Shown here: positions 57,434 through 64,000 of the stretch, piece by piece
Position numbering within the stretch: position 1 is the stretch's first letter
Layout of the letters: every line of letters begins with the position of its first letter
NCBI GenBank assembly: GCA_035259385.1
Contig: DATFWL010000194.1
Span: forward strand, 1-64,000
Length of the DNA stretch: 64,000 nt
Origin: QHWK01 sp035259385
GTDB taxonomy: Bacteria; Acidobacteriota; Vicinamibacteria; Vicinamibacterales; CAVVIG01
Direction of reading: 5' to 3'
The notes under the pieces: generated by a model
What the model saw: only the letters and a program-made list of their open reading frames with translations
What the model was told of the DNA's origin: nothing
The model's database searches: none
Made by a program: the position numbers and the translations under genes

Positions 57434-57994
57434 ATGGATCGACTTCGAGTGTGCCTTGTGGCGCTCGCCGCGATGGTCGCGACCACCGCCGCGAACGCCG
57501 CCGCCCCGCCGACCGATCCCGACCACGCGCGGCTCATCGCGATGTGCGGTTCGTGGAACGTCGAGATGACGTTCTGGCTGCAGCCCGGCCGGCCAGGCGT
57601 CTCGACCACCGGCGCGTCGACGATTCGGCCGCTGTTCGAGGGGCTCTTCGTCGAGGAGAAGATTGACGGCACGCTGAATGGCGCGCCGTTCGCGACGCTC
57701 GCCTGGACCGGCTTCAACGCGGCAACACACCAGTACGAGGCCACGCGCATCGCCAGCACGAACACGATTCGCATCGCCGAAACGGGACGCTACGACGAGA
57801 AGAGCAACCGCTTCGAGCTGAAGGCCGACTACCCGTTCGCCGACGATACGTGGCACCAGCGCACGGTCATCGAGCCGTTGTCAGCCGACGCGATGGCCGC
57901 CGCCAGCTATCTGAGCTTCGGCGCCGTCCCGGAGTGGAAAGCGGTGGAGATCAAGTACACACGCCGGGCGCCCTGCAGTTCGGCCGCGCCGTAG
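57434..57994 (+). CDS. Exported DUF1579 family protein
   Basis: 186 residues from ATG 57434 (GAGGAG nine bases upstream; a longer frame from 57389 is less likely). A signal peptide (VCLVALAAMVATTAANAA) leads to HARLIAMCGSWNVEMTFWLQ, RPLFEGLFVEEKIDGTL, FATLAWTGFNAATHQYEATRI and NRFELKADYPFADDTW, the lipocalin-like DUF1579 pattern. A ligand-binding barrel is inferred from fold. The gene converges on the methyltransferase gene with a nine-base gap. Confidence 0.85.
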   Translation: MDRLRVCLVALAAMVATTAANAAAPPTDPDHARLIAMCGSWNVEMTFWLQPGRPGVSTTGASTIRPLFEGLFVEEKIDGTLNGAPFATLAWTGFNAATHQYEATRIASTNTIRIAETGRYDEKSNRFELKADYPFADDTWHQRTVIEPLSADAMAAASYLSFGAVPEWKAVEIKYTRRAPCSSAAP

Positions 57995-58003
57995 CTTCGG
58001 CCG

Positions 58004-58642
58004 TCACGGCCGCTTCGCGACGACGAAGCCGAAATGGTTTCCGCCGAGATTGGTCGCGAACAGGTCCTGGCGATCGAGAACCTGAAAGCCGGCGGCCTGA
58101 AGGTCTTCGAGGATGAGTGCAGGGTCGAGGACGTGATCGTCCATCTGCGCCCGCCTCGATTGGTTTGGCTTCGGAGGAGTCGGCTCGCAGAGGACCAGGT
58201 GGCCGCCCGGCTTCAGCGCGTCGTACAGGTGCTTCAGCACCGAGATGCCCTGGGCCATCTCGTGGTACGCGTTCAGGATGAGCGCCGCGTCCAGCGCCGC
58301 AACGGGCAGGCGCGGATCGTCTTCGGCACCCACCACCACTGTAACGTTGGTGATTCCCGCGGCCGCCACCCGCTTGCGTAAGTTGTCCGCGACCGTCGCA
58401 TCGACATCGACGGCGTAGACCCTGCCGCCCGGTCCAACCGCCGGCGCAAGTCGAACCGTGAGGAAGCCGTCGCCGGCTCCAACGTCGGCGATGGTGGCGC
58501 CCGCGTGAACGCCAGCCGCCGCGAACAGGTCCGGCACCCGCTGCCACGACTCGCGCAGCTGCTCCGACTGTGCTCGAGAAAATGCCGGCAGGCACCAGAT
58601 CCCGGCGACAACCAGCGCTGCAATCCTGACTGCTCGTTTCAT
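58004..58642 (-). CDS. Exported class I SAM-dependent methyltransferase
   Basis: 212 residues with a Sec-type signal peptide (VRIAALVVAGIWCLPAFSRA) ahead of a class I methyltransferase core: GATIADVGAGDGFLTVRLAP (SAM motif I, about 50-70), GRVYAVDVDATVADNLRKRV (motif II with acidic ribose ligand), DAALILNAYHEMAQGISVLK (motif IV) and PGGHLVLCEP. The core is complete, so activity is expected. Because SAM is cytoplasmic, either export does not occur or the enzyme acts before or at the membrane. The same design recurs in soil bacteria. Confidence 0.86.
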   Translation of the reverse strand: MKRAVRIAALVVAGIWCLPAFSRAQSEQLRESWQRVPDLFAAAGVHAGATIADVGAGDGFLTVRLAPAVGPGGRVYAVDVDATVADNLRKRVAAAGITNVTVVVGAEDDPRLPVAALDAALILNAYHEMAQGISVLKHLYDALKPGGHLVLCEPTPPKPNQSRRAQMDDHVLDPALILEDLQAAGFQVLDRQDLFATNLGGNHFGFVVAKRP

Positions 58643-58707
58643 GACTGTGGTCCGCTACTCGCGCTTCCGCAGGCAGTGCCGCGCTGATCGAGGATTGTCC
58701 GAAATGC

Positions 58708-58899
58708 TCAATTCTCCGCCACGCTGCCGTGCCAATCCGCCACCGGGAGATGGCGGTCGCGATCGTACCGCGGCTCCTCGGCATCCGGCATCTGGTAATC
58801 GGGGAATTCCGTTGCGCAGTCGCACAGGCTACGGCCGCGGAATTCATCTGGCGCGCGCCGCTGATAGATTGCACGCAGATGGCCCTCGTTTGCGCGCAA
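58708..58899 (-). CDS. Possible small protein (63 aa)
   Basis: A 63-residue frame starts at TTG 58899 with GGAGG four bases upstream (RANEGHLRAIYQRRAPDEFR, then LCDCATEFPDYQMPDAEEPR). It fills the 270-base gap between the methyltransferase and the membrane-anchored gene and has plausible codon use, with two Cys in CDC. No family was recognised and the start codon is unusual, so it may be a chance ORF. Confidence 0.4.
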   Translation of the reverse strand: MRANEGHLRAIYQRRAPDEFRGRSLCDCATEFPDYQMPDAEEPRYDRDRHLPVADWHGSVAEN

Positions 58900-58914
58900 C
58901 AGGCCTCCGCCTCG

Positions 58915-59637
58915 TCACCGCGGCGCGATGCGCTGGACGACCTTGCCGTCGGCGTCGAGGAACTCGATGCTCGCGGCGCCGTCTCCGTCCACTTTCAGCG
59001 CCAGGCGATTGCGCCCTCGCGCGTCGGCAAGCACGACGCTGGCAACGCGGTCGCGCGTCTTGCCGACGAACACGCGCTGGGCCGGCTTCGGCGCGGCAGC
59101 GCGAGCGCGCGCAACGGCCGCCTCACGCTCGGTGCGGTCGGCGATCGCGTTGGCGGCGTTCAGCTGCTCGACGAGCTCGCTCAGCGGCGTGTCGGGACGG
59201 TCCCACACTTTGAACGCCGCAGTCCGCTGGCCCTCGTCATCGCTGTACTCGAACCCGATCGTCTGGTCCTGCCCGAGTTGATCGAACATCAGCCCGGCCT
59301 CGGCGGTTCTCCGGCCGTTGTCGGCGTGACCGGTGAGCGTCATCCCGCCCGCCTCGTCGCCCTGGTCGTTGAAGAACAGGAATCCGGCGTACGGTCTGGG
59401 CCGCTGCAGGACCTTTCCGCCGACGACGCCGGGATGCATCCGATCCTTGTTCGAAATCACCAGCCGCAGCGTGCCGTCGCGATCGACGATGTTGATGCGT
59501 TCAGCGGTGATTTCGCCGAGGTTGGCGGCCGCCTGGCGCTCGCGGAACGCGGACAGCGCCATCCCGATCGCAATCATCAGCGTCGCAGCGGTGTAGATCT
59601 GCAGGACCCGAAGGTGGCGCCGGATCGATCGCGTCAT
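58915..59637 (-). CDS. Membrane-anchored protein, unknown
   Basis: 240 residues from ATG 59637 with GGAGGAGAC immediately upstream. One N-terminal membrane anchor (LQIYTAATLMIAIGMALSAF) is followed by a predicted extracytoplasmic domain of repeated beta strands: AERINIVDRDGTLRLVISNKDRMHPG, YAGFLFFNDQGDEAGGMTLTGHADNGRR, and DRVASVVLADARGRNRLALKVDGDG. The RIN+V+.DGT+R++I+N.. string is widespread in such anchored proteins. Function is unknown. The anchor lacks a cleavage site. Confidence 0.8.
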   Translation of the reverse strand: MTRSIRRHLRVLQIYTAATLMIAIGMALSAFRERQAAANLGEITAERINIVDRDGTLRLVISNKDRMHPGVVGGKVLQRPRPYAGFLFFNDQGDEAGGMTLTGHADNGRRTAEAGLMFDQLGQDQTIGFEYSDDEGQRTAAFKVWDRPDTPLSELVEQLNAANAIADRTEREAAVARARAAAPKPAQRVFVGKTRDRVASVVLADARGRNRLALKVDGDGAASIEFLDADGKVVQRIAPR

Positions 59638-59678
59638 GTCTCCTCCGTGCAACTGCGTTCAGACGTCCACCTAGTGGA

Positions 59679-60437
59679 CTAAGGCGGTCTGTCGATCACG
59701 AGCGAGTCGATCACGAAGCGGCGCTCTCGAATCGCAAGGTGGATCCGTGCGGTTCCGCCGGTGGGACAGCAATTCGCGTCGCCGTCTCGATAGAGGCCTG
59801 TCTCGGCGCTCATCGTGCCCAGGTCCGGCCACACGCCTTTCCAGATCTGCAGGCCGTCGGGAAGCCGCTTCTGAAGGTCGGCCGTCCACGCCTCCGATTC
59901 GATCGGCATCCAGGCGCCTGAGGCGCGCAGATAGTACTCGGTGGCGTTGCCGTGCCCCGTGCCGTCGACGACGATTGGGATCTCGAGCACCAGGCCGGCC
60001 GGCGTCTGTACGAATCGCGGTTTCTCGTAGGAGAAGATGCCGAGATCCTCGTCTGCGCGCGCGAACATCAGTTGCGCGCGCTCGCTCGAGACGCGGCGTG
60101 TGAAGATGGCGACGGCCCTCTCGCGATAGTAGCGCGCCTCGGCCGACTCGCCGCCGCATCGGCCGGCCGCGTCCGGCGCCATGAGGCAGTAAATCGCGTA
60201 GTAGTAGCGCTCGCTGTCGACGGTTCCAATCTCGTCGAATTCCGACACGCGGCACTCGCGATAGTCGCGCCCTTCCTTGAGTTGATCGAACGCGATGCAA
60301 CGATCGCGGATCGTCGCCATCGAGAACGTCGCGCCCGCCTGTCCGGATCCAGCGCGGCTGTTCGCAGGCATCGCGAACAACAGCGCGAGGCACGCGATCG
60401 TCGCGATCGCTCCACCGACGCTCTCGATCGATCTCAA
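59679..60437 (-). CDS. Exported Cys-containing protein, unknown
   Basis: 252 residues with an N-terminal signal peptide (AIATIACLALLFAMPANSRA). The mature domain has several Cys (RDRCIAFDQ, RECRVSEFD, YCLMAPDAAGRCGG, ANCCPTGG) that could form two or three disulfides, and aromatic-rich segments (SERYYYAIYCLM, ATEYYLRASGAWMPIESEAW). No family recognised. Its start is 146 bases from the divergent cupin gene. The downstream gene at 59637 is 41 bases away, so an operon is possible. Confidence 0.78.
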   Translation of the reverse strand: MRSIESVGGAIATIACLALLFAMPANSRAGSGQAGATFSMATIRDRCIAFDQLKEGRDYRECRVSEFDEIGTVDSERYYYAIYCLMAPDAAGRCGGESAEARYYRERAVAIFTRRVSSERAQLMFARADEDLGIFSYEKPRFVQTPAGLVLEIPIVVDGTGHGNATEYYLRASGAWMPIESEAWTADLQKRLPDGLQIWKGVWPDLGTMSAETGLYRDGDANCCPTGGTARIHLAIRERRFVIDSLVIDRPP

Positions 60438-60582
60438 GGTTCAGCTCCGCACGCCAGTCTACGCGCGAACGCGGCTGCGAAGCGCGTGATTCCTTGGCGT
60501 TGGTGGGCGCGTGCGCGAAGGCCGGTGACGCGCCCGCGCGTCAGGTAAGATCGTCGTGTTGGAAACGTGACGGAGGACTGCC

Positions 60583-60924
60583 GTGCATCGCATCCGCCAG
60601 GAGGACCTGCCGCTTCGCGGCAGCTCGCACAACTTCGTCGGCGCCGATCAGGGCGGCGTGAACGTATCGGTGTTCCTGTTTCGCGGTCAGCCTGGCGCGG
60701 GCCCCGGACCACATCGCCACCCATACGACGAGGTGCAGTTCATTCAGGAGGGACGCGGGCGGTGGGTCGTCGACGGGCGCGAGTTCGAGGCGGGCGCCGG
60801 TGACATCCTCGTGATCAAGGCCGGCGAGGTGCACAGCTTCCGCTGCATCGGCGATGGCCCGCTCGTGCAGCTCGACGTGCATCTCAGCCCGCTGTTCATC
60901 CAGGAGAATCTCGGCGAGTCGTGA
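60583..60924 (+). CDS. Single-domain cupin protein
   Basis: 113 residues from GTG 60583, with GGAGG seven bases upstream. Cupin motif 1 is GPGPHRHPYDEVQFIQEGRG (H.H.....E......G) and motif 2 is IKAGEVHSFRCIGDG (P.G..H replaced by A.E.H). The two His and Glu of motif 1 and the His of motif 2 form the metal site. Small cupins of this form serve as sugar isomerases, dioxygenases or binding proteins; nothing narrows it further. Converges on rpoC. Confidence 0.87.
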   Translation: MHRIRQEDLPLRGSSHNFVGADQGGVNVSVFLFRGQPGAGPGPHRHPYDEVQFIQEGRGRWVVDGREFEAGAGDILVIKAGEVHSFRCIGDGPLVQLDVHLSPLFIQENLGES

Positions 60925-61030
60925 CGACGGCTCCACGATCGCTGATCGACGGCGGCAATAGGCGACCAAGAATCGTCCAGTCGCCTCCTTGCCGCGTTAC
61001 GCACGATCGGTTGGCAATTCGTTGCCCATT

Positions 61031-61063
61031 AAAAAAGGGCGACGATTTTTTCGATCGCCGCCC
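61031..61063 (-). terminator. Intrinsic terminator downstream of rpoC
   Basis: On the minus strand GGGCGGCGAT (61054-61063) pairs with ATCGTCGCCC (61037-61046), with one G-T pair and a 7-base A-rich loop, followed by six T (61031-61036). This is a textbook intrinsic terminator for the rpoC transcript, and its A-run reads as a T-run only in that direction. Confidence 0.9.
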
Positions 61064-61136
61064 TGACTGACTTGCGACTTGCGACTCGCGACTTGCGACT
61101 GACTTGCGACTGCCGACTTGCGACTGGCGACTATCG
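61064..61136 (-). repeat. CTTGCGA heptanucleotide tandem repeat
   Basis: Units TGACTGA, CTTGCGA, CTTGCGA, CTCGCGA, CTTGCGA, a 4-base slip CTGA, CTTGCGA, CTGCCGA, CTTGCGA, CTGGCGA, CTATCG fill the space exactly between the rpoC terminator and its stop codon. They would therefore be transcribed as the 3' untranslated end of the rpoC message. Confidence 0.88.
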
Positions 61137-64000
61137 TTATTCGCCGAGATCGCCTGTGCGTGGACCGAGCGCTTCCTCCGGCTCCACGAAGTACTCCATG
61201 TCGCGCTCCAGCTCGAGCTCGTCGTCGCTCGGCTGCGGCGGCGCCGGCGGCGGCGGCGGCTCGTCCGCCGGAATCCGCACGTTCCGGTAATACTCGAACC
61301 CGGTGCCCGCCGGGATCAACCGGCCCATCGTCACGTTCTCCTTCAGGCCGCGCAGATGATCGACCTTGCCGGAGATCGACGCTTCGGTGAGCACGCGCGT
61401 CGTTTCCTGGAACGACGCCGCCGAGATGAACGAGTCGGTCGAGAGCGACGCCTTGGTGATCCCGAGCAGCAGCGGACGGCCCTGCGCCGGACGACCGCCG
61501 TCGGAAATCACCCGCTCGTTCTCTTCGAGGAAGCGGAACTTGTCCACCTGCTCGTCGATCAGGAACTCGGTGTCGCCGACGTCCTCGATCTTCACCCATC
61601 GCATCATCTGCCGGGCGATCGTCTCGATGTGCTTGTCGTTGATGTTCACGCCCTGCAGCCGGTAGACCTCCTGGATCTCGTTCACCAGGTACGACTGCAG
61701 CGCCTTCTCACCGAGCACGTTGAGGATGTCGTGCGGGTTGCTCGGACCATCCATCAACGGCTCGCCGGCGCGCACGCGCTCGCCTTCCTGCACGTTGACG
61801 TGGACGCCGCGCGGGAGACCGTACTCGCGCGGCTCCGCGCCCGGCTCGTCCGGGATGATGATGATCTTCCGCTGCCCCTTGACGATCCCGCCGTGCTTCA
61901 CGACGCCGTCGATCTCCGAGATGATCGCGGTCTCGCGCGGCTTGCGGGCCTCGAACAGTTCCACCACGCGTGGCAGACCGCCGGTGATGTCCTTGGTCTT
62001 CGTCGTCTCGCGCGGAATCTTCGCGAGGACGTCGCCCGCCGACACCATCTCGCCGTCCTGCACCATCAGGTGCGCGTGTGACGGCATGTGGTACTTGCGG
62101 TTGACCTTGCCATCCTTGCCCTTGATCTCGACCGCCGGCTGCTTCTTCTCGTCCGGCGAGTCGACGATGATCAGGCGGGACAGACCGGTCACTTCGTCGA
62201 CCTCCTCGTGCACCGTGATGCCCTCGAGAATGTCCTTGAAGCGGACCTGGCCCGGCTCCTCGGTGAGGATCGAGAACGTGTACGGATCCCACTCGACCAG
62301 CACCTGGCCCTGCTCGACCTGCTGCCCTTCCTTCACCTTCAGCCGCGCGCCGTAGACGATCGGATAACGCTCGCGGTCGCGCCCCTTCTGGTCCTGCACG
62401 ACGAGCGATCCGCTGCGGTTCATCACGACCAGTCCGCCGTCTTTCGCCTCGACGACGGTCATGCCCTGGAAGCGGACGGTGCCGGCATTGCGCGCCTCGA
62501 GCGTCGACTGCTCGCTGACCCGCGACGCGGTGCCGCCGATGTGGAAGGTGCGCATCGTCAGCTGCGTGCCCGGCTCGCCGATCGACTGCGCGGCGATGAC
62601 CCCGACTGCCTGGCCGAGCTCGACCAGCTTTCCGGTGGCGAGGTCGCGGCCGTAGCACTTCGCGCAGACGCCGCGCCGCGACGTGCAGGTGAGCACCGAC
62701 CGGATCTTCACCTTCTCGATGCCGGCGTCCTGGATCCGCGACGAGAGCTCCTCGTCCATCATCTCGTTGACGTCGACGATCGTCTCGCCGGTGAACGGAT
62801 CGGTGATCTTCTCGAGCGTGGTGCGGCCGATGATGCGGTCGCGGAGCGGCTCGATCACCTCGCCCGACTCGACGATCGCGCGCGCCTCGATGCCGTCCAC
62901 GGTGCCGCAGTCGAACTCGTGGATGATCACGTCCTGCGCGACGTCGACGAGACGGCGGGTCAGGTAGCCCGAGTCGGCGGTCTTGAGCGCCGTGTCGGCG
63001 AGGCCCTTGCGCGCACCGTGGGTCGAGATGAAATAGTGCTGCACCTCGAGGCCTTCGCGGAAGTTCGCCGTGATCGGCGTCTCGATGATCTCGCCCGACG
63101 GCTTGGCCATCAGGCCGCGCATGCCGGCGAGCTGGCGGATCTGCTGCTTCGATCCGCGCGCGCCGGAGTCGGCCATGATGTAGACCGGGTTGAACGTCCG
63201 GCCTTCCTTGTCGAGCGCCTCCATCTCGCCGAACATCGCGTTGGCGATCTCCTCGGTCGCTTCCGACCAGATCGCGATCACCTTGTTGTAGCGTTCGCCG
63301 TTGGTGATCGCCCCTTCGAGGTACTGCGATTCGACCTTGATTACCTCGTCGCGCGCCTTGGTGACCAGCGCCGCCTTCTCCTTCGGGATGATCAGGTCGT
63401 CGATGCCGATCGACAGCCCCGACCGGGTCGCGTAGGTGAAGCCGACGTTCTTCAGCGAGTCGAGCATCTCGACGGTCTTCTCGAGACCGAACCGCAGGTA
63501 GCAGCTCTGCACGAGCTGCTGCAGCCCCTTCTTCTTGAGCAGGCCGTTGACGAACGGCATCTCCGCCGGAATCGACTGGTTGAGAATCACCCGGCCGACG
63601 GTCGTGTTGATGATCTTGTTGGTGACCGCCTGCACTTCGGTGTGCAGAACGTCCTGATCGTCGCGCGACGCCGTGAGATCCTGCAGATCGCCGGTGTAGC
63701 GCAGCCGGATCGGCGACAGCGTTTCGAGCTCGCCCGCCTCCAGCGCCAGCATCACGTCTTCGGCGTTGCCGAACGCGCGGCCCTCGCCCCTGGCGCCGCT
63801 CTTCGCCTTGGTCAGGTAGTAGCAGCCGAGCACGATGTCCTGCGACGGGATCGCAATCGGGGCGCCGTGCGCCGGCGACAGGATGTTGTTGCTCGACAGC
63901 ATCAGCACCGAGGCTTCGATCTGCGCTTCCGGCGACAGCGGGATGTGCACCGCCATCTGGTCGCCGTCGAAATCCGCGTTGAACGCCGTGCAGACGAGCG
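61137..64000 (-). CDS. rpoC: DNA-directed RNA polymerase beta-prime subunit, 5' partial
   Basis: 954 complete codons of RpoC run into the window end, so the N-terminus is outside. The catalytic NADFDGDQMAVH motif (63948-63980) supplies the three Asp that hold the active-site Mg. Further landmarks: SNNILSPAHGAPIAIPSQDIVLG, the bridge-helix region around RGSKQQIRQLAGMRGLMAKPSGEI, the zinc site CTSRRGVCAKC, and RKPRETAIISEIDGVVKHGG within the large C-terminal insertion. The terminal segment (DEPPPPPAPPQPSDDELELE) is Pro- and acid-rich. Core transcription gene, near-universal; normally follows rpoB, which would lie to the right. Confidence 0.98.
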   Translation of the reverse strand, partial: LVCTAFNADFDGDQMAVHIPLSPEAQIEASVLMLSSNNILSPAHGAPIAIPSQDIVLGCYYLTKAKSGARGEGRAFGNAEDVMLALEAGELETLSPIRLRYTGDLQDLTASRDDQDVLHTEVQAVTNKIINTTVGRVILNQSIPAEMPFVNGLLKKKGLQQLVQSCYLRFGLEKTVEMLDSLKNVGFTYATRSGLSIGIDDLIIPKEKAALVTKARDEVIKVESQYLEGAITNGERYNKVIAIWSEATEEIANAMFGEMEALDKEGRTFNPVYIMADSGARGSKQQIRQLAGMRGLMAKPSGEIIETPITANFREGLEVQHYFISTHGARKGLADTALKTADSGYLTRRLVDVAQDVIIHEFDCGTVDGIEARAIVESGEVIEPLRDRIIGRTTLEKITDPFTGETIVDVNEMMDEELSSRIQDAGIEKVKIRSVLTCTSRRGVCAKCYGRDLATGKLVELGQAVGVIAAQSIGEPGTQLTMRTFHIGGTASRVSEQSTLEARNAGTVRFQGMTVVEAKDGGLVVMNRSGSLVVQDQKGRDRERYPIVYGARLKVKEGQQVEQGQVLVEWDPYTFSILTEEPGQVRFKDILEGITVHEEVDEVTGLSRLIIVDSPDEKKQPAVEIKGKDGKVNRKYHMPSHAHLMVQDGEMVSAGDVLAKIPRETTKTKDITGGLPRVVELFEARKPRETAIISEIDGVVKHGGIVKGQRKIIIIPDEPGAEPREYGLPRGVHVNVQEGERVRAGEPLMDGPSNPHDILNVLGEKALQSYLVNEIQEVYRLQGVNINDKHIETIARQMMRWVKIEDVGDTEFLIDEQVDKFRFLEENERVISDGGRPAQGRPLLLGITKASLSTDSFISAASFQETTRVLTEASISGKVDHLRGLKENVTMGRLIPAGTGFEYYRNVRIPADEPPPPPAPPQPSDDELELERDMEYFVEPEEALGPRTGDLGE

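Overview
The window is about 64 kb of very GC-rich bacterial DNA that looks like soil Acidobacteriota, with the Vicinamibacteria the closest fit. This placement is an inference from gene content: secreted PD40/WD40-type propellers, a sortilin-type BNR protein, an ECF sigma factor of the kind paired with Ser/Thr kinases, many exported hydrolases with Tat signals, repeated PEBP paralogues and many DUF proteins. No rRNA, tRNA, CRISPR array or intact insertion sequence is visible. Both window edges cut a gene: a BNR propeller protein at the left and rpoC at the right.

Layout. 1-7.6 kb: propeller protein, a large membrane protein, a small exported HExxH protein, an ECF sigma factor, and the remains of a kinase gene whose catalytic domain is gone. 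7.6-18.3 kb: small Rho_N-like protein, two overlapping exported proteins, a GH13 enzyme, an acetamidase/formamidase, an amidohydrolase, and a two-gene His-rich membrane system that may bind copper. 18.3-25 kb: MOSC protein, truncated serine hydrolase, TolB-like propeller, a Baeyer-Villiger-type monooxygenase that has lost its first FAD motif, a 53-residue zinc-ribbon-like protein, a PEBP and a DUF1028 protein. 25.5-29.5 kb: a YjbQ-like protein in a run with two STAS proteins and a MmcQ/YjbR protein, then an exported esterase. 29.6-38 kb: a flavin-dependent halogenase candidate, an acylase-amidase-SgcJ operon, an epoxide-hydrolase-like protein and an M49-type peptidase. 38-42.5 kb: a hendecad-repeat coiled coil, a two-subunit molybdenum hydroxylase and an ATP-grasp protein. 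42.6-56 kb: mostly small cytoplasmic or DUF proteins in tight minus-strand runs with ATGA or TGATG overlaps, an MHS transporter with a tandem-HTH regulator, a second amidase and an AAC(3)-family protein. 56-61 kb: two tiny basic proteins, a third PEBP, an exported methyltransferase and a cupin. 61-64 kb: rpoC with a clear intrinsic terminator.

Most genes are on the minus strand. The dominant theme is export: many products carry Sec, Tat or lipoprotein signals and act on amides, esters, peptides or glycans. This suits a heterotrophic soil bacterium that scavenges polymers.

Two features stand out beyond the gene list. First, several non-coding spacers consist of degenerate short tandem repeats with a period of about 7 nt (units GGGGCTA, CCATCAG/CTGATGG, CTTGCGA), mostly at gene 3' ends, and one coincides exactly with the break point of a truncated gene. 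Second, at least four loci look recently broken or shifted: the kinase, the monooxygenase, the serine hydrolase and the His-rich protein tail. Three genes shorter than 60 codons (22699-22860, 52638-52787, 56451-56612) have good ribosome binding sites.
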